64,000 nucleotides of DNA from DASYKT01 sp035995185 (GTDB lineage Bacteria; Acidobacteriota; Blastocatellia; Pyrinomonadales; Pyrinomonadaceae), in contig DASYKT010000012.1 of assembly GCA_035995185.1 (NCBI GenBank), positions 1 through 64,000 on the forward strand, given 5' to 3'. Position 1 is the first letter of the stretch, and the number at the start of each line of letters is the position of its first letter. Of the stretch, positions 9,159 through 19,146 are shown in pieces. The notes under the pieces are model-generated. The model did not search any database. It saw only the letters and a program-made list of their open reading frames with translations, and had not been told where the DNA came from. Both the position numbers and the translations under genes were made by a program.

Positions 9159-12100
9159 TTACCGCCAATTGCCCACCAGCACAAACGGTGCCCAGTAATA
9201 CGGATGTGAAAAGTCGCTGCTATTTATCAGGGCAAGCTGTGCTTTCTGCAGGGCTTGGGCTTTAGTGAGTTTTTTTGACTCGCGGAGACCGTAGAACCCG
9301 GCCATCAATTGCGAGGTGCTAGCATCGTCCACTTTCCAAAGTGAAGCGAGGACTGCCTCGGCGCCTTTGAGCTGAGCGAGCTCGGCAAAGCTGTAGATCT
9401 CGCGTCCGTCCGATTCCCGCTCTTTCTGAAGGCCGGTTTCGCATGCGGAAATCGTCAGCAATTCGACGCCTATAAAAAGGTCGTCAGGCATATTTTTGAT
9501 TTCTTCCAGGGTCAGTTTGGCGTCATTACCCAACAGCAGAAAGGACAGGTCCGCGTCACCGGGCTCAAACCTAAAATGACTGGCAATGTGAACCAACGGT
9601 CGCCGCAGCTTTAAGGCTTTAAGCATCGAGTCTTTGGTAAATTGCTCGTTGGAAGTTACGTCGCCGGAAATAATACCGGCTTTCTCCGGTGTCCCAAAGA
9701 TGGTTTCGACCTCGGTTTTTGCGTATTCCAGCGCGTCAAAGCGTTTCACTTTTCCTTGTACGATAATCGTGTATTCCTTTGAATTGTAAAAGCCCGATGC
9801 TGTCCAGGTTTGCTTTACGGGGGCCAGCATCCGCTTCGAATCGGCCTGGCTAAAAAGGATATTCCGGTATTGTCCTGCAAGGTACTGTTTACCGTCATAT
9901 AGGGCCCCGACCGGAAAATATCGCAAGGCCCCCTCTAAAGACCACATCAAAACATCCGGTTTTACGCCAAGCTCTCCAAACTTGGCCAGGACGGGAGCCA
10001 TTATGATGTCGTAGAGCTCTTTTCCTTTATTTCTGATCTCGTCTTCCGAAGCCGCGGGCATTTTTGCCTGCTTGTCGAACTTACCGAGCCGCCCCGCAAA
10101 TTCCATCGCTTTCATCGTGAGTTCGGCGCGCTTAACGCTCGAGCGGACGGAAACGATCCTGTCACCGGTGACGATCAGGGCATAAAAATTATTTTCCCCG
10201 GCAAGAGTGTAGACGGCGACCGTTTCTTCCTTTGTCTCGGATCGCAGCCGGTTAAGCAACGCCTGTATTTCCCTGACGTCCGGAACCGCAGGAGCGTCAT
10301 CTTTACCGGCGGGCGGGCGGGCGGACTCGTTTTCGATCTCTTTGAGCGCGGTGGAGAACCGGTTTGCGGAGATGTTTAAATCAGACTCGAGGCGTTGAAG
10401 AGCCGCCTCATCGCCCGCCACAGGAGTTTTGTTTTCGATCGTGCGTTTTAAATCGTCGATCCCAAAACGGATCTTGCCAAGATTATCAATCGCCGTCTCA
10501 TAACTTAACGAAAGCCGCGCTTCGCGTTCGGTCAGAGCGATAGGCGGAGGCGTTTTCAACGCCGGATCGAGATCGAAATATTCCTGCCCCTTGGCGGAAT
10601 CGATAACCTGCAGCGCCTCAGCCAACCGCCCTTGTTCGATGAGCAGTTCCGAAAGAACGCGATAGGTCTCTTCAACCGACTTCAAATATGTTTTCTCAAC
10701 CTCCTTATCATTTAGCCGGTAAACGGTTCGGCGAAGTCTTTGAAAAGAATTTACCGCCAGTTTGCCGTAAAAGACCGCCAATCGGGGATTTCCGGCGGCC
10801 CTCCCGGAAAACATCATATTTCCGAGGGTGGTCGCCTCGCCCGACATATCTTCTATTGCCCTCCAGATCGCCAGTGCCTGCGTGTAATGATCGAGCGCCT
10901 TTTGCTTCTCCCCGATCGAGTCGTACACACCGCCGATGTTATTTAGTGTTATTGCTTCACCCGCCCTATCACCAACCTCTCTTCTTAAGGGCAGCGCCTG
11001 CTCATAAAAGCCTAGGGCCTCCTGTTTTTTTCCCATCGAATCATACGTAAGGCCGAGGTTGCTGGTCGTCGTGGCTTCGCCGGATTTGTCCCCCGCATCC
11101 TTTCTGAGAGGCAGCGCCCGGAGGTAGTAGTCAAGCGCCTTCTCTTTTTCGCCGAGCGACGCGTATACGCCACCCATATTGTTGAGAACCGTCGCCTCAG
11201 CGGACTTACTGCCTTCGACCTTTATTAAAGCTAGCGCCTCGGTGTAGTAGTCGAGAGCCCTGCGCCTCTCGCCTAAAGAGTTATATAAAAATCCTAGATT
11301 ATTGCGATTTTTTGCCTCGCCCGACTTATTGCCCGTTTCTTCCCAAATTAAAAAAGCCTGATTATAAACATCGAAGGCCTGCTGTTTTTTACCCAGCGCG
11401 TCGTACACAAGGCCAATGTTGTCCAGGGTCACGGCTTCCCCTTCCCTGTCTTTTATTTCCGTTTTTATCGCCAGCGCCTTAGAGTAGTAATCGAGCGCTT
11501 TTTTATTGTCGCTCAGATCGAAATAGACAAGTCCGAAATTACTAAGAGTTGTAGCTTCGCCGGACCTGTCGCCTTCGGCCCGGTACAGTACTAGCGCCTT
11601 ATCGTAGTGACCGAGCGCTTCCTGCTTTCTGCCCAGCTGGGAGAACATAAGCCCGATGTTATTGAGAGTCGTGGCTTCCCCATTTCTATCGCTCGCCTCT
11701 CTCCAAAGCGGAAGGGCCTGTTTATACAGGGCCAGGGCATTTCGTTTATTGCCCAGGCTGCTGTGGACCTTTCCCATCGCGAGAAGCGCCAGCGCCTCAC
11801 CCGGGCCGTCTTCCAAGATTTTAAATATCCATTTTGCAGTGGCAAAAATAGCTAACGCCTGATCGAAAGCCGCTGCCTGCCTTTTGTCGGATAATTTATC
11901 CCCGTAATCGTAGTATCTATTGGCTAAGTCCGCCAAGCCCGCGTTCAGCTGCTTTTCTCTGCCGGCATCTTTCAAGTCGCGGAAAATAGCTCTCGCCCGA
12001 AGGTATTGGTCGATGCCGGTCTCAGGCTTTTGAAGCAGGATATTCACTAAAGACAGGCTGCCCAGGCTCTCGGCCTCATCTTTCCTGATTTTTAATTCGC

Positions 12101-12755
12101 CATAAAGAAAGACCGCTCTTTCATATGCTGTGGCCGCCCGTTCAAATTCTCCCAGGCCTTCCCTGCAAGATCCTAAGCTTACCTGCGTCAACGCCTCCGG
12201 GTACGCGTCTCCAATCTCCTGCCATAAACCGGTCGCTATTTCGAATTTTTCACATGCCTGTTCCGCGGATTCGGCATTTTTAGACCCATCCAACTGCATT
12301 CCTTCATAAAAAACGGTTTCTGCTTCGACCCTTTTACGATCGATGGACGTCGGTAAACGCGGTGATTGGCTTTCGATCTGATACGTTCCCTCCTCGGTAT
12401 TATCTTCCGAGGCTTTTACGGTCACCCTATATTCTCCGCCGGCAGCGGCAATCGCCGACAATGATTCGGGACCGACCGAGCCGTTCGGCCGGTCGCGCTC
12501 GATTAGATTCTTACCGTCCGGTCCAGACAGCGAAAGCACTACGTCAACGCCTCGTTGATTGACGCCGATATGAAAATATTGTCCGGTTTTAAGCTGGATC
12601 TTATACAGGTGGGCTTCACCGCTTTTCAACGGGCGTTCCACCGCCCGGCCGGCAGTCATCTGTCGAATGTCGGGACGAATTTGAGCTCGGGCCGGAAAGC
12701 AAACAAAACAAGTTGAGAACAATACGAGTAGAATACGATGAATATGAAACTCCAT
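9159..12755 (-). CDS. Secreted PPC-TPR-CHAT protease, array member 2
   Basis: This is the longest of the four paralogues at 1198 residues. A signal peptide ends near ARAQ at residue 25, followed by a PPC-like domain (about 30-140). Then come about eleven TPR units, including a central run from roughly residue 310 to 640 with the NNIG...Y..LGxxxxALxxYxxAL pattern on a 40-residue period. A coiled-coil-prone linker (about 720-830) leads into the CHAT domain (about 860-1198), with dyad His1060 in HIASHF and Cys1105 in ISACET. The TPR period and sequence resemble kinesin-light-chain-type TPRs, which usually bind peptides. It lies between member 3 (7 bp gap) and member 1 (5 bp gap), so the genes are probably one transcript with translational coupling. 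All catalytic residues are intact. Confidence 0.88.
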   Translation of the reverse strand: MEFHIHRILLVLFSTCFVCFPARAQIRPDIRQMTAGRAVERPLKSGEAHLYKIQLKTGQYFHIGVNQRGVDVVLSLSGPDGKNLIERDRPNGSVGPESLSAIAAAGGEYRVTVKASEDNTEEGTYQIESQSPRLPTSIDRKRVEAETVFYEGMQLDGSKNAESAEQACEKFEIATGLWQEIGDAYPEALTQVSLGSCREGLGEFERAATAYERAVFLYGELKIRKDEAESLGSLSLVNILLQKPETGIDQYLRARAIFRDLKDAGREKQLNAGLADLANRYYDYGDKLSDKRQAAAFDQALAIFATAKWIFKILEDGPGEALALLAMGKVHSSLGNKRNALALYKQALPLWREASDRNGEATTLNNIGLMFSQLGRKQEALGHYDKALVLYRAEGDRSGEATTLSNFGLVYFDLSDNKKALDYYSKALAIKTEIKDREGEAVTLDNIGLVYDALGKKQQAFDVYNQAFLIWEETGNKSGEAKNRNNLGFLYNSLGERRRALDYYTEALALIKVEGSKSAEATVLNNMGGVYASLGEKEKALDYYLRALPLRKDAGDKSGEATTTSNLGLTYDSMGKKQEALGFYEQALPLRREVGDRAGEAITLNNIGGVYDSIGEKQKALDHYTQALAIWRAIEDMSGEATTLGNMMFSGRAAGNPRLAVFYGKLAVNSFQRLRRTVYRLNDKEVEKTYLKSVEETYRVLSELLIEQGRLAEALQVIDSAKGQEYFDLDPALKTPPPIALTEREARLSLSYETAIDNLGKIRFGIDDLKRTIENKTPVAGDEAALQRLESDLNISANRFSTALKEIENESARPPAGKDDAPAVPDVREIQALLNRLRSETKEETVAVYTLAGENNFYALIVTGDRIVSVRSSVKRAELTMKAMEFAGRLGKFDKQAKMPAASEDEIRNKGKELYDIIMAPVLAKFGELGVKPDVLMWSLEGALRYFPVGALYDGKQYLAGQYRNILFSQADSKRMLAPVKQTWTASGFYNSKEYTIIVQGKVKRFDALEYAKTEVETIFGTPEKAGIISGDVTSNEQFTKDSMLKALKLRRPLVHIASHFRFEPGDADLSFLLLGNDAKLTLEEIKNMPDDLFIGVELLTISACETGLQKERESDGREIYSFAELAQLKGAEAVLASLWKVDDASTSQLMAGFYGLRESKKLTKAQALQKAQLALINSSDFSHPYYWAPFVLVGNWR

Positions 12756-12762
12756 TTGGTTA

Positions 12763-15700
12763 TTATCGCCAGTTACCCGTCAGAATAAACGGTGCCCAGT
12801 AGTAAGGATGTGAAAAGTCCTTGCTATTTAGTAGAGTAAGTTGTGCCTCTTGTAAGGCTTCGGCCTTGGTTAATTTTTTTGACTCGCGAATGCGGTAAAA
12901 CTGAGCCATCAATCGCGAAGTGCTATCGTCATCCACCTTCCAAAGCGAGGCCAAGACCGCTTTTGCTCCCTTACGTTGGGCCAACTCGGCAAAACTATCT
13001 ATCTCTCGCCCATCGGATTCACGTTCCTTCTGAACTCCTGTTTCGCAAGCGGAGAGCGTCAGCAATTCAACCCCGTTAAAAAGGTCATCGGGAGCGTTCT
13101 TAATGTCTTCCAATGTCAGTTTGTTGCTATCGCCTAACAGCAAGAATGATAAACTGGCGTCGCCCGCTTCAAACTGGAAGTGACTGGCAATGTGAACCAA
13201 CGGACGGTTTAGCTTCAAGGCCTTGTACAGGGAGTCTTTCGTGAATTGCTCGTTGGACAATAGATCGCCCCCGATAATGCCGCGTTTCGGGGGAACGGAA
13301 AAGATTGCTTCAACTTCTGTTTTTGCATTCTTCAGTCCTTTAAAGGCGACAAGCTTAATTTTGCCGTTATCAGAGCTTCTGACGGGCAGCGAGTACTCTT
13401 TTGAACTGTAAAAACCCGAACCAGTCCAGACAGGGCTGACAGGAGAGAGCATCCGCTCCGAACTGGCCCGGGTGAATATAATATTGCGATAGCGTTCGGC
13501 CAGGTATTGTTTCCCGTCGTACAAAGCTGCGACCGGAAGATAGCGCAATGCGCCATCCAGGGACCACATCAACACATCGGGCTTTAGTCCAAGTTCTTTC
13601 AGCTTGGCGGCAACGGGCGCAAACACAATTTCGTATAATTCTTTCCCCGTCTTTTGCACCTCGCTTTTGGAAAACTTCGGAGGGTTTGTTTGGTTATCAA
13701 CTTCACTAAGTTGTCCAAAGAACTTGACCGCTTTTTGTCTCAGTTCTCCGGCTTTGATTGGATAAGAAACCGCCTCAATTTTGTCGGGCGTAATAAGCAA
13801 ACCGCGATAATTTTCTGTGGCTTCGAGGGTGTAGATCACGACGGCCCTTTGGCCCGTCTGAGATTGCAAATCGCGAAGCGTCGCTTGCATTTCTTTCGTA
13901 TCGGCAATCTCCCCGACACTGTCTTTATCGGAAGGCGGTCCACTAAAATCATTTTCGGCTTGTTTGAGAAAAGCCAAATATTCGTCGTTAGCGGCTTTCA
14001 AATCAACTTCGTAGATTTGGATTTGTTCGGCTTCGGGCTTGTTCGGCGCACGGCTTCCAATGGTGCGTTTGTAACCCTCGAGTTGCCGAATCACCGCCAC
14101 AATTCGTTCAAGTTTTTGGTTGAAAGTGGCAACCGACTCGTTTTCGCGCATCGTCAGGGCGAGTGTAGTTGCTTGCATGCTTGAGTTAAAATCAAAATAC
14201 TGCTGGTCTTTGAATAAATTGAAAACCTGTTGCGCCTCAGCGAGCCGCCCTTGCGCGAGCAAAGCGTCGGCAAGTCGGCGATAAGGCTTTTCGATAGATT
14301 TGAGAAAGGTTTGCTGAATATCTTTATCGAGTCCTTGCACATTCGAGCGTAGGATTTGGAAGTTATTGACCGACTGCTTACCGAAGAAAACTCCCAAACG
14401 CGGATTGCCTGATGCCAAACTAACAAAAATGTTGTTAAGTGTCTGAGCTTCACCGCGTTTGTCGTCAACCAACCGAAGAAGCGAGAGCGCTTCGTTGTAG
14501 AAACTCAAGGCCTTCTGTTGCTCGCCCAAGTCAGAATGAGCTTTGCCGATGTTGTTGAGCGTTTGAGCTTCACCATATTTGTCACCAATAGCACGAATAA
14601 GGGGCAGCGCTTCGCTGTAGAAATTCAAGGCTTGTTGTTGCTCGCCTAAGTCAGAATAAACTTTGCCAATGTTGTTGAGCGTAAAGGCTTCGCCGCGTTT
14701 GTCGCCAACCGCACGATGAAGGAGCAACGCCTCATTGTAGACCTTCAAGGCTTGCCGGTGTTCGCCTAAAGCGGAATAAATTGCGCCAATGTTCGTGATC
14801 GTGGAGGCTTCGCTACTCTTGTCCTCCACCGCCCAGAAAAGCAGTAACGACTCGTTGAAGAATTTCAAGGCCTGTTGTTGCTCACCCAAAACAGAATAAA
14901 TCACGCCGATTCTGTTGATTGTGGAGGCTTCACCACTCTTGTCGTCCACGGCCCGGAAAAGCAGTAACGATTCGCTGAAGAATTTCAAGGCTTGCTGTTT
15001 CTGGCCTAAATCAGAATAAACTCCACCGATGTTAGTGAGCGTCTGGGCTTCACCTTGTCTGTCTCCGACCTCCCGAGAGAGCGGCAACGATTCGTTGTAG
15101 AATTTCAAAGCTCGCTGCCGCTCACCCAAAACATAATAAACCAGACCGATGTTGTTGAGCGTGAAGGCTTCACTGTGTTTGTCGCCAACCGCGCGATGAA
15201 GGAGCAACGCCTCATTGTAGACCTTCAAGGCTTGCTGTTGTTCGCCTAAATCAGAATAAACTTTGCCGATGTTGTTCAGCGCTATTGCGGCTCCGTCTTT
15301 GTCGCCGGCGCTTCGATAAAGCGGTAACGCTTCTTCATATTTTTTGATCGCACCACGCAGTGATTCTGCCGTGCCTTGTGACCGCAAAGCCTCGCCTTCG
15401 GCAAACGCGTTTCTGGCGGCGAGTTTGGCGGGGAATTGCTTTTTATCTTTCTCGGTTGCCGTTCGCAATTCTTCAATCTTCACTTCGTAACGACCCGTAG
15501 TAGCCATCTTTTCCAGTGAGCGCACCTCCAACCGATAGTTTCCGCTAGTTTCAACGATCACGGAAATTGGTTCAGGTCCTTGCGATCCGTTCGGGCTGTC
15601 AACTTCTGCCAGTTTCTTGCCGTCGATGCCGAAAAGCGCTACTACGACATCAATTCCGCGCTGGTCCACAACGACGTGAAGATATTGACCGGAATTTACC

Positions 15701-15849
15701 GCGACGGTGTATGAATGCGCTTCGTCCCCTTTCAACTCGCGCTCGATTGGCTGACCGAGGGATAACGGGTGAATGTCCGGAGGAGGTTGTGCCCAAAGAC
15801 TCCAATATAAAAGTATGCCGATCAGGATCTGGGGAAGAATAAATCTCAT
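12763..15849 (-). CDS. Secreted PPC-TPR-CHAT protease, array member 3
   Basis: It has 1028 residues. The start is ATG 15849, just after the stop of member 4, with GGAG from the preceding stop region acting as ribosome site. Signal peptide 1-20, PPC-like domain about 25-140, then eight to nine TPR units that are almost identical even at DNA level (see the 120 bp repeat entry), a helical linker, and CHAT. The dyad is His890 in HIASHF and Cys935 in LSACET, and the end is GNWR. Its CHAT domain is very close to those of members 2 and 4, suggesting recent duplication or gene conversion. The fresh TPR amplification suggests selection on, or instability of, the recognition region. I expect target binding by TPRs and cleavage by CHAT; the partner is unknown. 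Confidence 0.88.
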   Translation of the reverse strand: MRFILPQILIGILLYWSLWAQPPPDIHPLSLGQPIERELKGDEAHSYTVAVNSGQYLHVVVDQRGIDVVVALFGIDGKKLAEVDSPNGSQGPEPISVIVETSGNYRLEVRSLEKMATTGRYEVKIEELRTATEKDKKQFPAKLAARNAFAEGEALRSQGTAESLRGAIKKYEEALPLYRSAGDKDGAAIALNNIGKVYSDLGEQQQALKVYNEALLLHRAVGDKHSEAFTLNNIGLVYYVLGERQRALKFYNESLPLSREVGDRQGEAQTLTNIGGVYSDLGQKQQALKFFSESLLLFRAVDDKSGEASTINRIGVIYSVLGEQQQALKFFNESLLLFWAVEDKSSEASTITNIGAIYSALGEHRQALKVYNEALLLHRAVGDKRGEAFTLNNIGKVYSDLGEQQQALNFYSEALPLIRAIGDKYGEAQTLNNIGKAHSDLGEQQKALSFYNEALSLLRLVDDKRGEAQTLNNIFVSLASGNPRLGVFFGKQSVNNFQILRSNVQGLDKDIQQTFLKSIEKPYRRLADALLAQGRLAEAQQVFNLFKDQQYFDFNSSMQATTLALTMRENESVATFNQKLERIVAVIRQLEGYKRTIGSRAPNKPEAEQIQIYEVDLKAANDEYLAFLKQAENDFSGPPSDKDSVGEIADTKEMQATLRDLQSQTGQRAVVIYTLEATENYRGLLITPDKIEAVSYPIKAGELRQKAVKFFGQLSEVDNQTNPPKFSKSEVQKTGKELYEIVFAPVAAKLKELGLKPDVLMWSLDGALRYLPVAALYDGKQYLAERYRNIIFTRASSERMLSPVSPVWTGSGFYSSKEYSLPVRSSDNGKIKLVAFKGLKNAKTEVEAIFSVPPKRGIIGGDLLSNEQFTKDSLYKALKLNRPLVHIASHFQFEAGDASLSFLLLGDSNKLTLEDIKNAPDDLFNGVELLTLSACETGVQKERESDGREIDSFAELAQRKGAKAVLASLWKVDDDSTSRLMAQFYRIRESKKLTKAEALQEAQLTLLNSKDFSHPYYWAPFILTGNWR
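14429..15310 (-). repeat. 120-bp tandem repeats encoding TPR units
   Basis: The word GATGTTGTTGAGCGT or a close variant recurs at 14429, 14549, 14669, 14789, 14909, 15029, 15149 and 15269, an exact 120 bp step (one 40-residue TPR). Units near 14690-14760 and 15170-15250 are almost identical over about 70 bp, which suggests recent unit duplication or conversion. The repeats lie wholly inside array member 3. Confidence 0.9.
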
Positions 15850-15858
15850 ACAAAGCTC

Positions 15859-18800
15859 CTACCGCCAATTGCCAACCAGAATAAATGGAGCCCAATAGTA
15901 GGGATGGGAATAGTCCTTACTTTTCAAAAGAACGAGTTGGGCCTTTTGCAAAGCTTCCGCCTTTGTTAAGTTTTTTGATTCACGCGCTTCGTAAAACCGG
16001 GTCATTAATTCAGAAGTACTCTTATCATCGACTTTCCAAAGGGACGCAAGAACCGCCTTCGCACCTTTGCGTTGAGTCAATTCGGCAAAACTGTCGATCT
16101 CACGCCCGTCGGATTCTCGTTCTTTTTCGACACCTGTTTCACAGGCCGAAAGAGTCAGCAGCTCGACCCCCGAAAAAAGATCGTCAGGTGCGATTTTGAA
16201 GTCTTCCAATGTCATCTTACTCCCGTCTCCTAACAGCAGAAAAGATGAATTGGCGTCGCCTGGCTCTAACCAGAAGTGACTTGCAATATGTACTAGAGGC
16301 GAGTGTCGGCGCAAATTTTCAAATAGAGCATTTTTGGTAAATTGCTCATTGGCTGAAAATGTCCCCTTAACATTGCCGGATGCGGGTGGGACGCCAAAAA
16401 TATTCTCTAACTCAGTTTTCGCATTCTCTAAGCCAGCAAAGCGCTTCATTTGACCATTCAACGGAACAGTATATTCTTTCGAGTTGTAGAAACCCGATCC
16501 CGTCCATTTTGGGCTGACTTGAGCAAGCATCCGTTCCGGATCTGCCCGGGTAAAAACAACATTACGATAACGTTCGGCAAGGAAATGTTTTCCGTCATAT
16601 AAAGCAGCAACCGGAAGATAGCGCAGCGCCCCATCCAAAGACCACATCAAAACGTCAGGTTTTATATTTAATCCCTTCAATTTGGAAGCAATAGGAGCGA
16701 ATATGATCTTATATAATTCTTTCCCTTCTTTTTCGATTTCCGACCGAGTGAATTGTGGCAATTTTGTTTGCGCAGTAGATTTATTCAAATGATTAACATA
16801 TTCTAGCTCTTTCTGTCGCAAATCCTGTATGTTGATCGGGTAGGAAAAACTGACGATCTTATCGGGTGTAATAATCAGGCCACAATAATACTTTTCGGCT
16901 TCAAGAGTATAGATCGCAGCAACTTTCTGCCCCGTTTGAGACCGCAGGTCGCGAAGCGCTGTTTGCATCTCTATGGTATCGGCTATTTCCCCTGGTTTAT
17001 CTTTATCGTCAGGAGTTTGGCTGAACTCAAGTTCAATGTGTTTTAGGAAAGCCGAGAACTCTTCCGAAGCTGATTTAAGCTCTGATTCAAATCGCTCTAA
17101 CTCATTTGCTTCTGCTATGCTTTTTCCGGGACCGAGTTTACGTTTGAATACGGAAATTTGCATCCTAGACTTATCGAGATTTTTACTTAATCTTTCGAAG
17201 CGCAACATCAGATCGCTCTCACGAGGGGTTACAGCAATCGCCGACAACTGTTTTGGTTTTGTCTGAGTAGAGTCAAAAAACTCTTGGTCCTTAAAGGCAT
17301 TAAGAACTTGTTGAGCTTCAGTAGTACGCCCTTGTGAAATTAATAGAGCCGCCAAATTGCGATAGGTTCGCTCGACCGATTTCAAGTAAGATTTTTGAAT
17401 TGCCTTATCCATACTTTGAATATTTGAGCGCAGCCTCTGATAAGTGTTGGCAGACAATTTGCCATAAAAAATTCCTAATCGATTATTATTTAACTGCTGA
17501 TAATCTCTCATTAGGCTAATTTCCGTATTAGCTTCCCCACCAAGTTCACCGACTATTTTCCAAAGTAATAACGCCTGATGGTAATATTCCAGCGCTTTGT
17601 GCTTGTCATCCAATTTGTCATACACAACACCCAGGTTGTTTAAAGTCCACGCTTCACCGCGTTTATCCCCTGAGGCTCTCCTTAGTAGCAATGCTTGCTC
17701 ATAAGACTTTAAAGCTAATTGCATGTCACCTAGCCTATAATACGCTAGACCGATATTATGTAAGGTGGTTGCTTGAAGCAGCTTATCTTGTATCGTTTTA
17801 TATTTTTCCAGGGCCCGGTTGAAGTATTCGAGAGCATGTAATTCATCACTCAAGTCTTCATAAGAACCGCCAATATTGTTCAATATCACGGCCTCACTCC
17901 GAATATCTTTCAATTCTTCAAATATCGGCAATGCCTTTTGATAGTATTCGATGGCTGATCGCTCATCGCCCAATTCATCATAAACACCTCCAATATTAGT
18001 AACAACGAGAGCCTCTCTGCCGCGATTGCGAGTCGCTATAAATAACATCCGTGCTTTCTGAAAATACTCTAATGCGTTCTGACGATCACTCAGGGAAAGA
18101 TATACCAGGCCAATATTATTTAATACTACGGCTTCGTTATTCCGGTCCTTCAGCGAAACCAAAATTGGCTGCGCCTGCCGAAAATATTCTAACGAAGTGT
18201 TTGAATCCCCTAGGCTACTATATGCCCCTCCAACATCATTCAGCGCCAGAGCTTCTTTTTGAGGATCTTTTAATTCTTTGTATACCGGTAAAGCTCGAAG
18301 AAAATAATCTAAGGCGGCTTTATTGTTGCCTAAAAATGTATTCACGGTCCCTAGTTTGGTCATTGTTATGGCTTCCCTGGGTTTGTCACCTAAATCTCGA
18401 AAAAGTCGCAGTGCCTCTTCATATTTCTTTATTGCAATTTGCAGGGATTCCGTGGTTTTTTGTAATCGAAGCAATTCCCCCTTACTAAATAGCCCTTCAG
18501 CGGTAATGCGAGTTTTATCCTTCTCTGTGGCGACTCGAAATTCTTCTATCCTAACTTCATATTTACCGGCAGTTGCCATCTTTTCTAAGGAGAGTATTTC
18601 CAATCTATAGTTTCCCGTCGTTTCGACGATCACCGAAATCGGTTCAGGTCCTTGCGTTCCGTTCGGGCTGTCAACTTCGATCACTTTTTTGCCGTCTGCT
18701 CCAAAGAGCGTTACGACCACATCAATGCCTCGCTGATCAACTACAACGTGAAGATATTGACCGGAACGTACCGCGATGGTGTATGAATGGGCTTCGTCAC

Positions 18801-18930
18801 CTTTCAACTCACGCTCGATCGGTTGATTCGGCAGCAAGGAGCGAATGTCCGTGGGACTTTGCGCTAGTCCTGGAAACCCGAATGCCGCAAACCAAATCAA
18901 ACCGATGATCCCTGAAATAGTAGTTTTCAC
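15859..18930 (-). CDS. Secreted PPC-TPR-CHAT protease, array member 4 (first gene)
   Basis: I place the start at GTG 18930. A perfect AGGAGG lies 6 bp upstream, and this start gives a proper signal peptide (VKTTISGIIGLIWFAAFGF...GLAQ) aligned with the paralogues. The longer frame to 19068 lacks these features. The protein then has 1023 residues: PPC-like domain about 30-145, nine TPR units about 160-520, a charged helical linker, and CHAT with His885 in HIASHF and Cys930 in LSACET. It is the promoter-proximal gene of the four. Its promoter must lie in the ~216 bp divergent spacer shared with the CHASE2 gene, so the protease array and the CHASE2/FecR-like pair could be regulated together. Confidence 0.87.
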   Translation of the reverse strand: MKTTISGIIGLIWFAAFGFPGLAQSPTDIRSLLPNQPIERELKGDEAHSYTIAVRSGQYLHVVVDQRGIDVVVTLFGADGKKVIEVDSPNGTQGPEPISVIVETTGNYRLEILSLEKMATAGKYEVRIEEFRVATEKDKTRITAEGLFSKGELLRLQKTTESLQIAIKKYEEALRLFRDLGDKPREAITMTKLGTVNTFLGNNKAALDYFLRALPVYKELKDPQKEALALNDVGGAYSSLGDSNTSLEYFRQAQPILVSLKDRNNEAVVLNNIGLVYLSLSDRQNALEYFQKARMLFIATRNRGREALVVTNIGGVYDELGDERSAIEYYQKALPIFEELKDIRSEAVILNNIGGSYEDLSDELHALEYFNRALEKYKTIQDKLLQATTLHNIGLAYYRLGDMQLALKSYEQALLLRRASGDKRGEAWTLNNLGVVYDKLDDKHKALEYYHQALLLWKIVGELGGEANTEISLMRDYQQLNNNRLGIFYGKLSANTYQRLRSNIQSMDKAIQKSYLKSVERTYRNLAALLISQGRTTEAQQVLNAFKDQEFFDSTQTKPKQLSAIAVTPRESDLMLRFERLSKNLDKSRMQISVFKRKLGPGKSIAEANELERFESELKSASEEFSAFLKHIELEFSQTPDDKDKPGEIADTIEMQTALRDLRSQTGQKVAAIYTLEAEKYYCGLIITPDKIVSFSYPINIQDLRQKELEYVNHLNKSTAQTKLPQFTRSEIEKEGKELYKIIFAPIASKLKGLNIKPDVLMWSLDGALRYLPVAALYDGKHFLAERYRNVVFTRADPERMLAQVSPKWTGSGFYNSKEYTVPLNGQMKRFAGLENAKTELENIFGVPPASGNVKGTFSANEQFTKNALFENLRRHSPLVHIASHFWLEPGDANSSFLLLGDGSKMTLEDFKIAPDDLFSGVELLTLSACETGVEKERESDGREIDSFAELTQRKGAKAVLASLWKVDDKSTSELMTRFYEARESKNLTKAEALQKAQLVLLKSKDYSHPYYWAPFILVGNWR

Positions 18931-19146
18931 AGCCAACCTCCTAGCGCAGTTACCGATCAAATAAAAAATGACGAAAAATAAGGACGAGAATATACAACTT
19001 GCGCAAAGGAGGTGGTTTTTTCGGGTAGTCATAGGGAGACGACAATTTAGCGGCTTTTGCCGGCACATCAGGAAAAACTTGACCTATGGCGAGAATTCTA
19101 TAACAATTCTACCGTCTTTAGCAATTATTTTTTCCGAAAGAATAAC

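Noticed and set aside
14429..15310. Regular 120-bp direct repeats that could be read as a CRISPR-like array
   Set aside because: The period equals one 40-residue TPR, the frame stays open throughout, and there are no constant repeats separated by unique spacers.
18935..18965. Remnant of a fifth CHAT gene upstream of array member 4
   Set aside because: The codons just before the AGGAGG read LIGNCA, similar to the LIGNWR end of the paralogues, but only five or six residues match and nothing upstream resembles CHAT.
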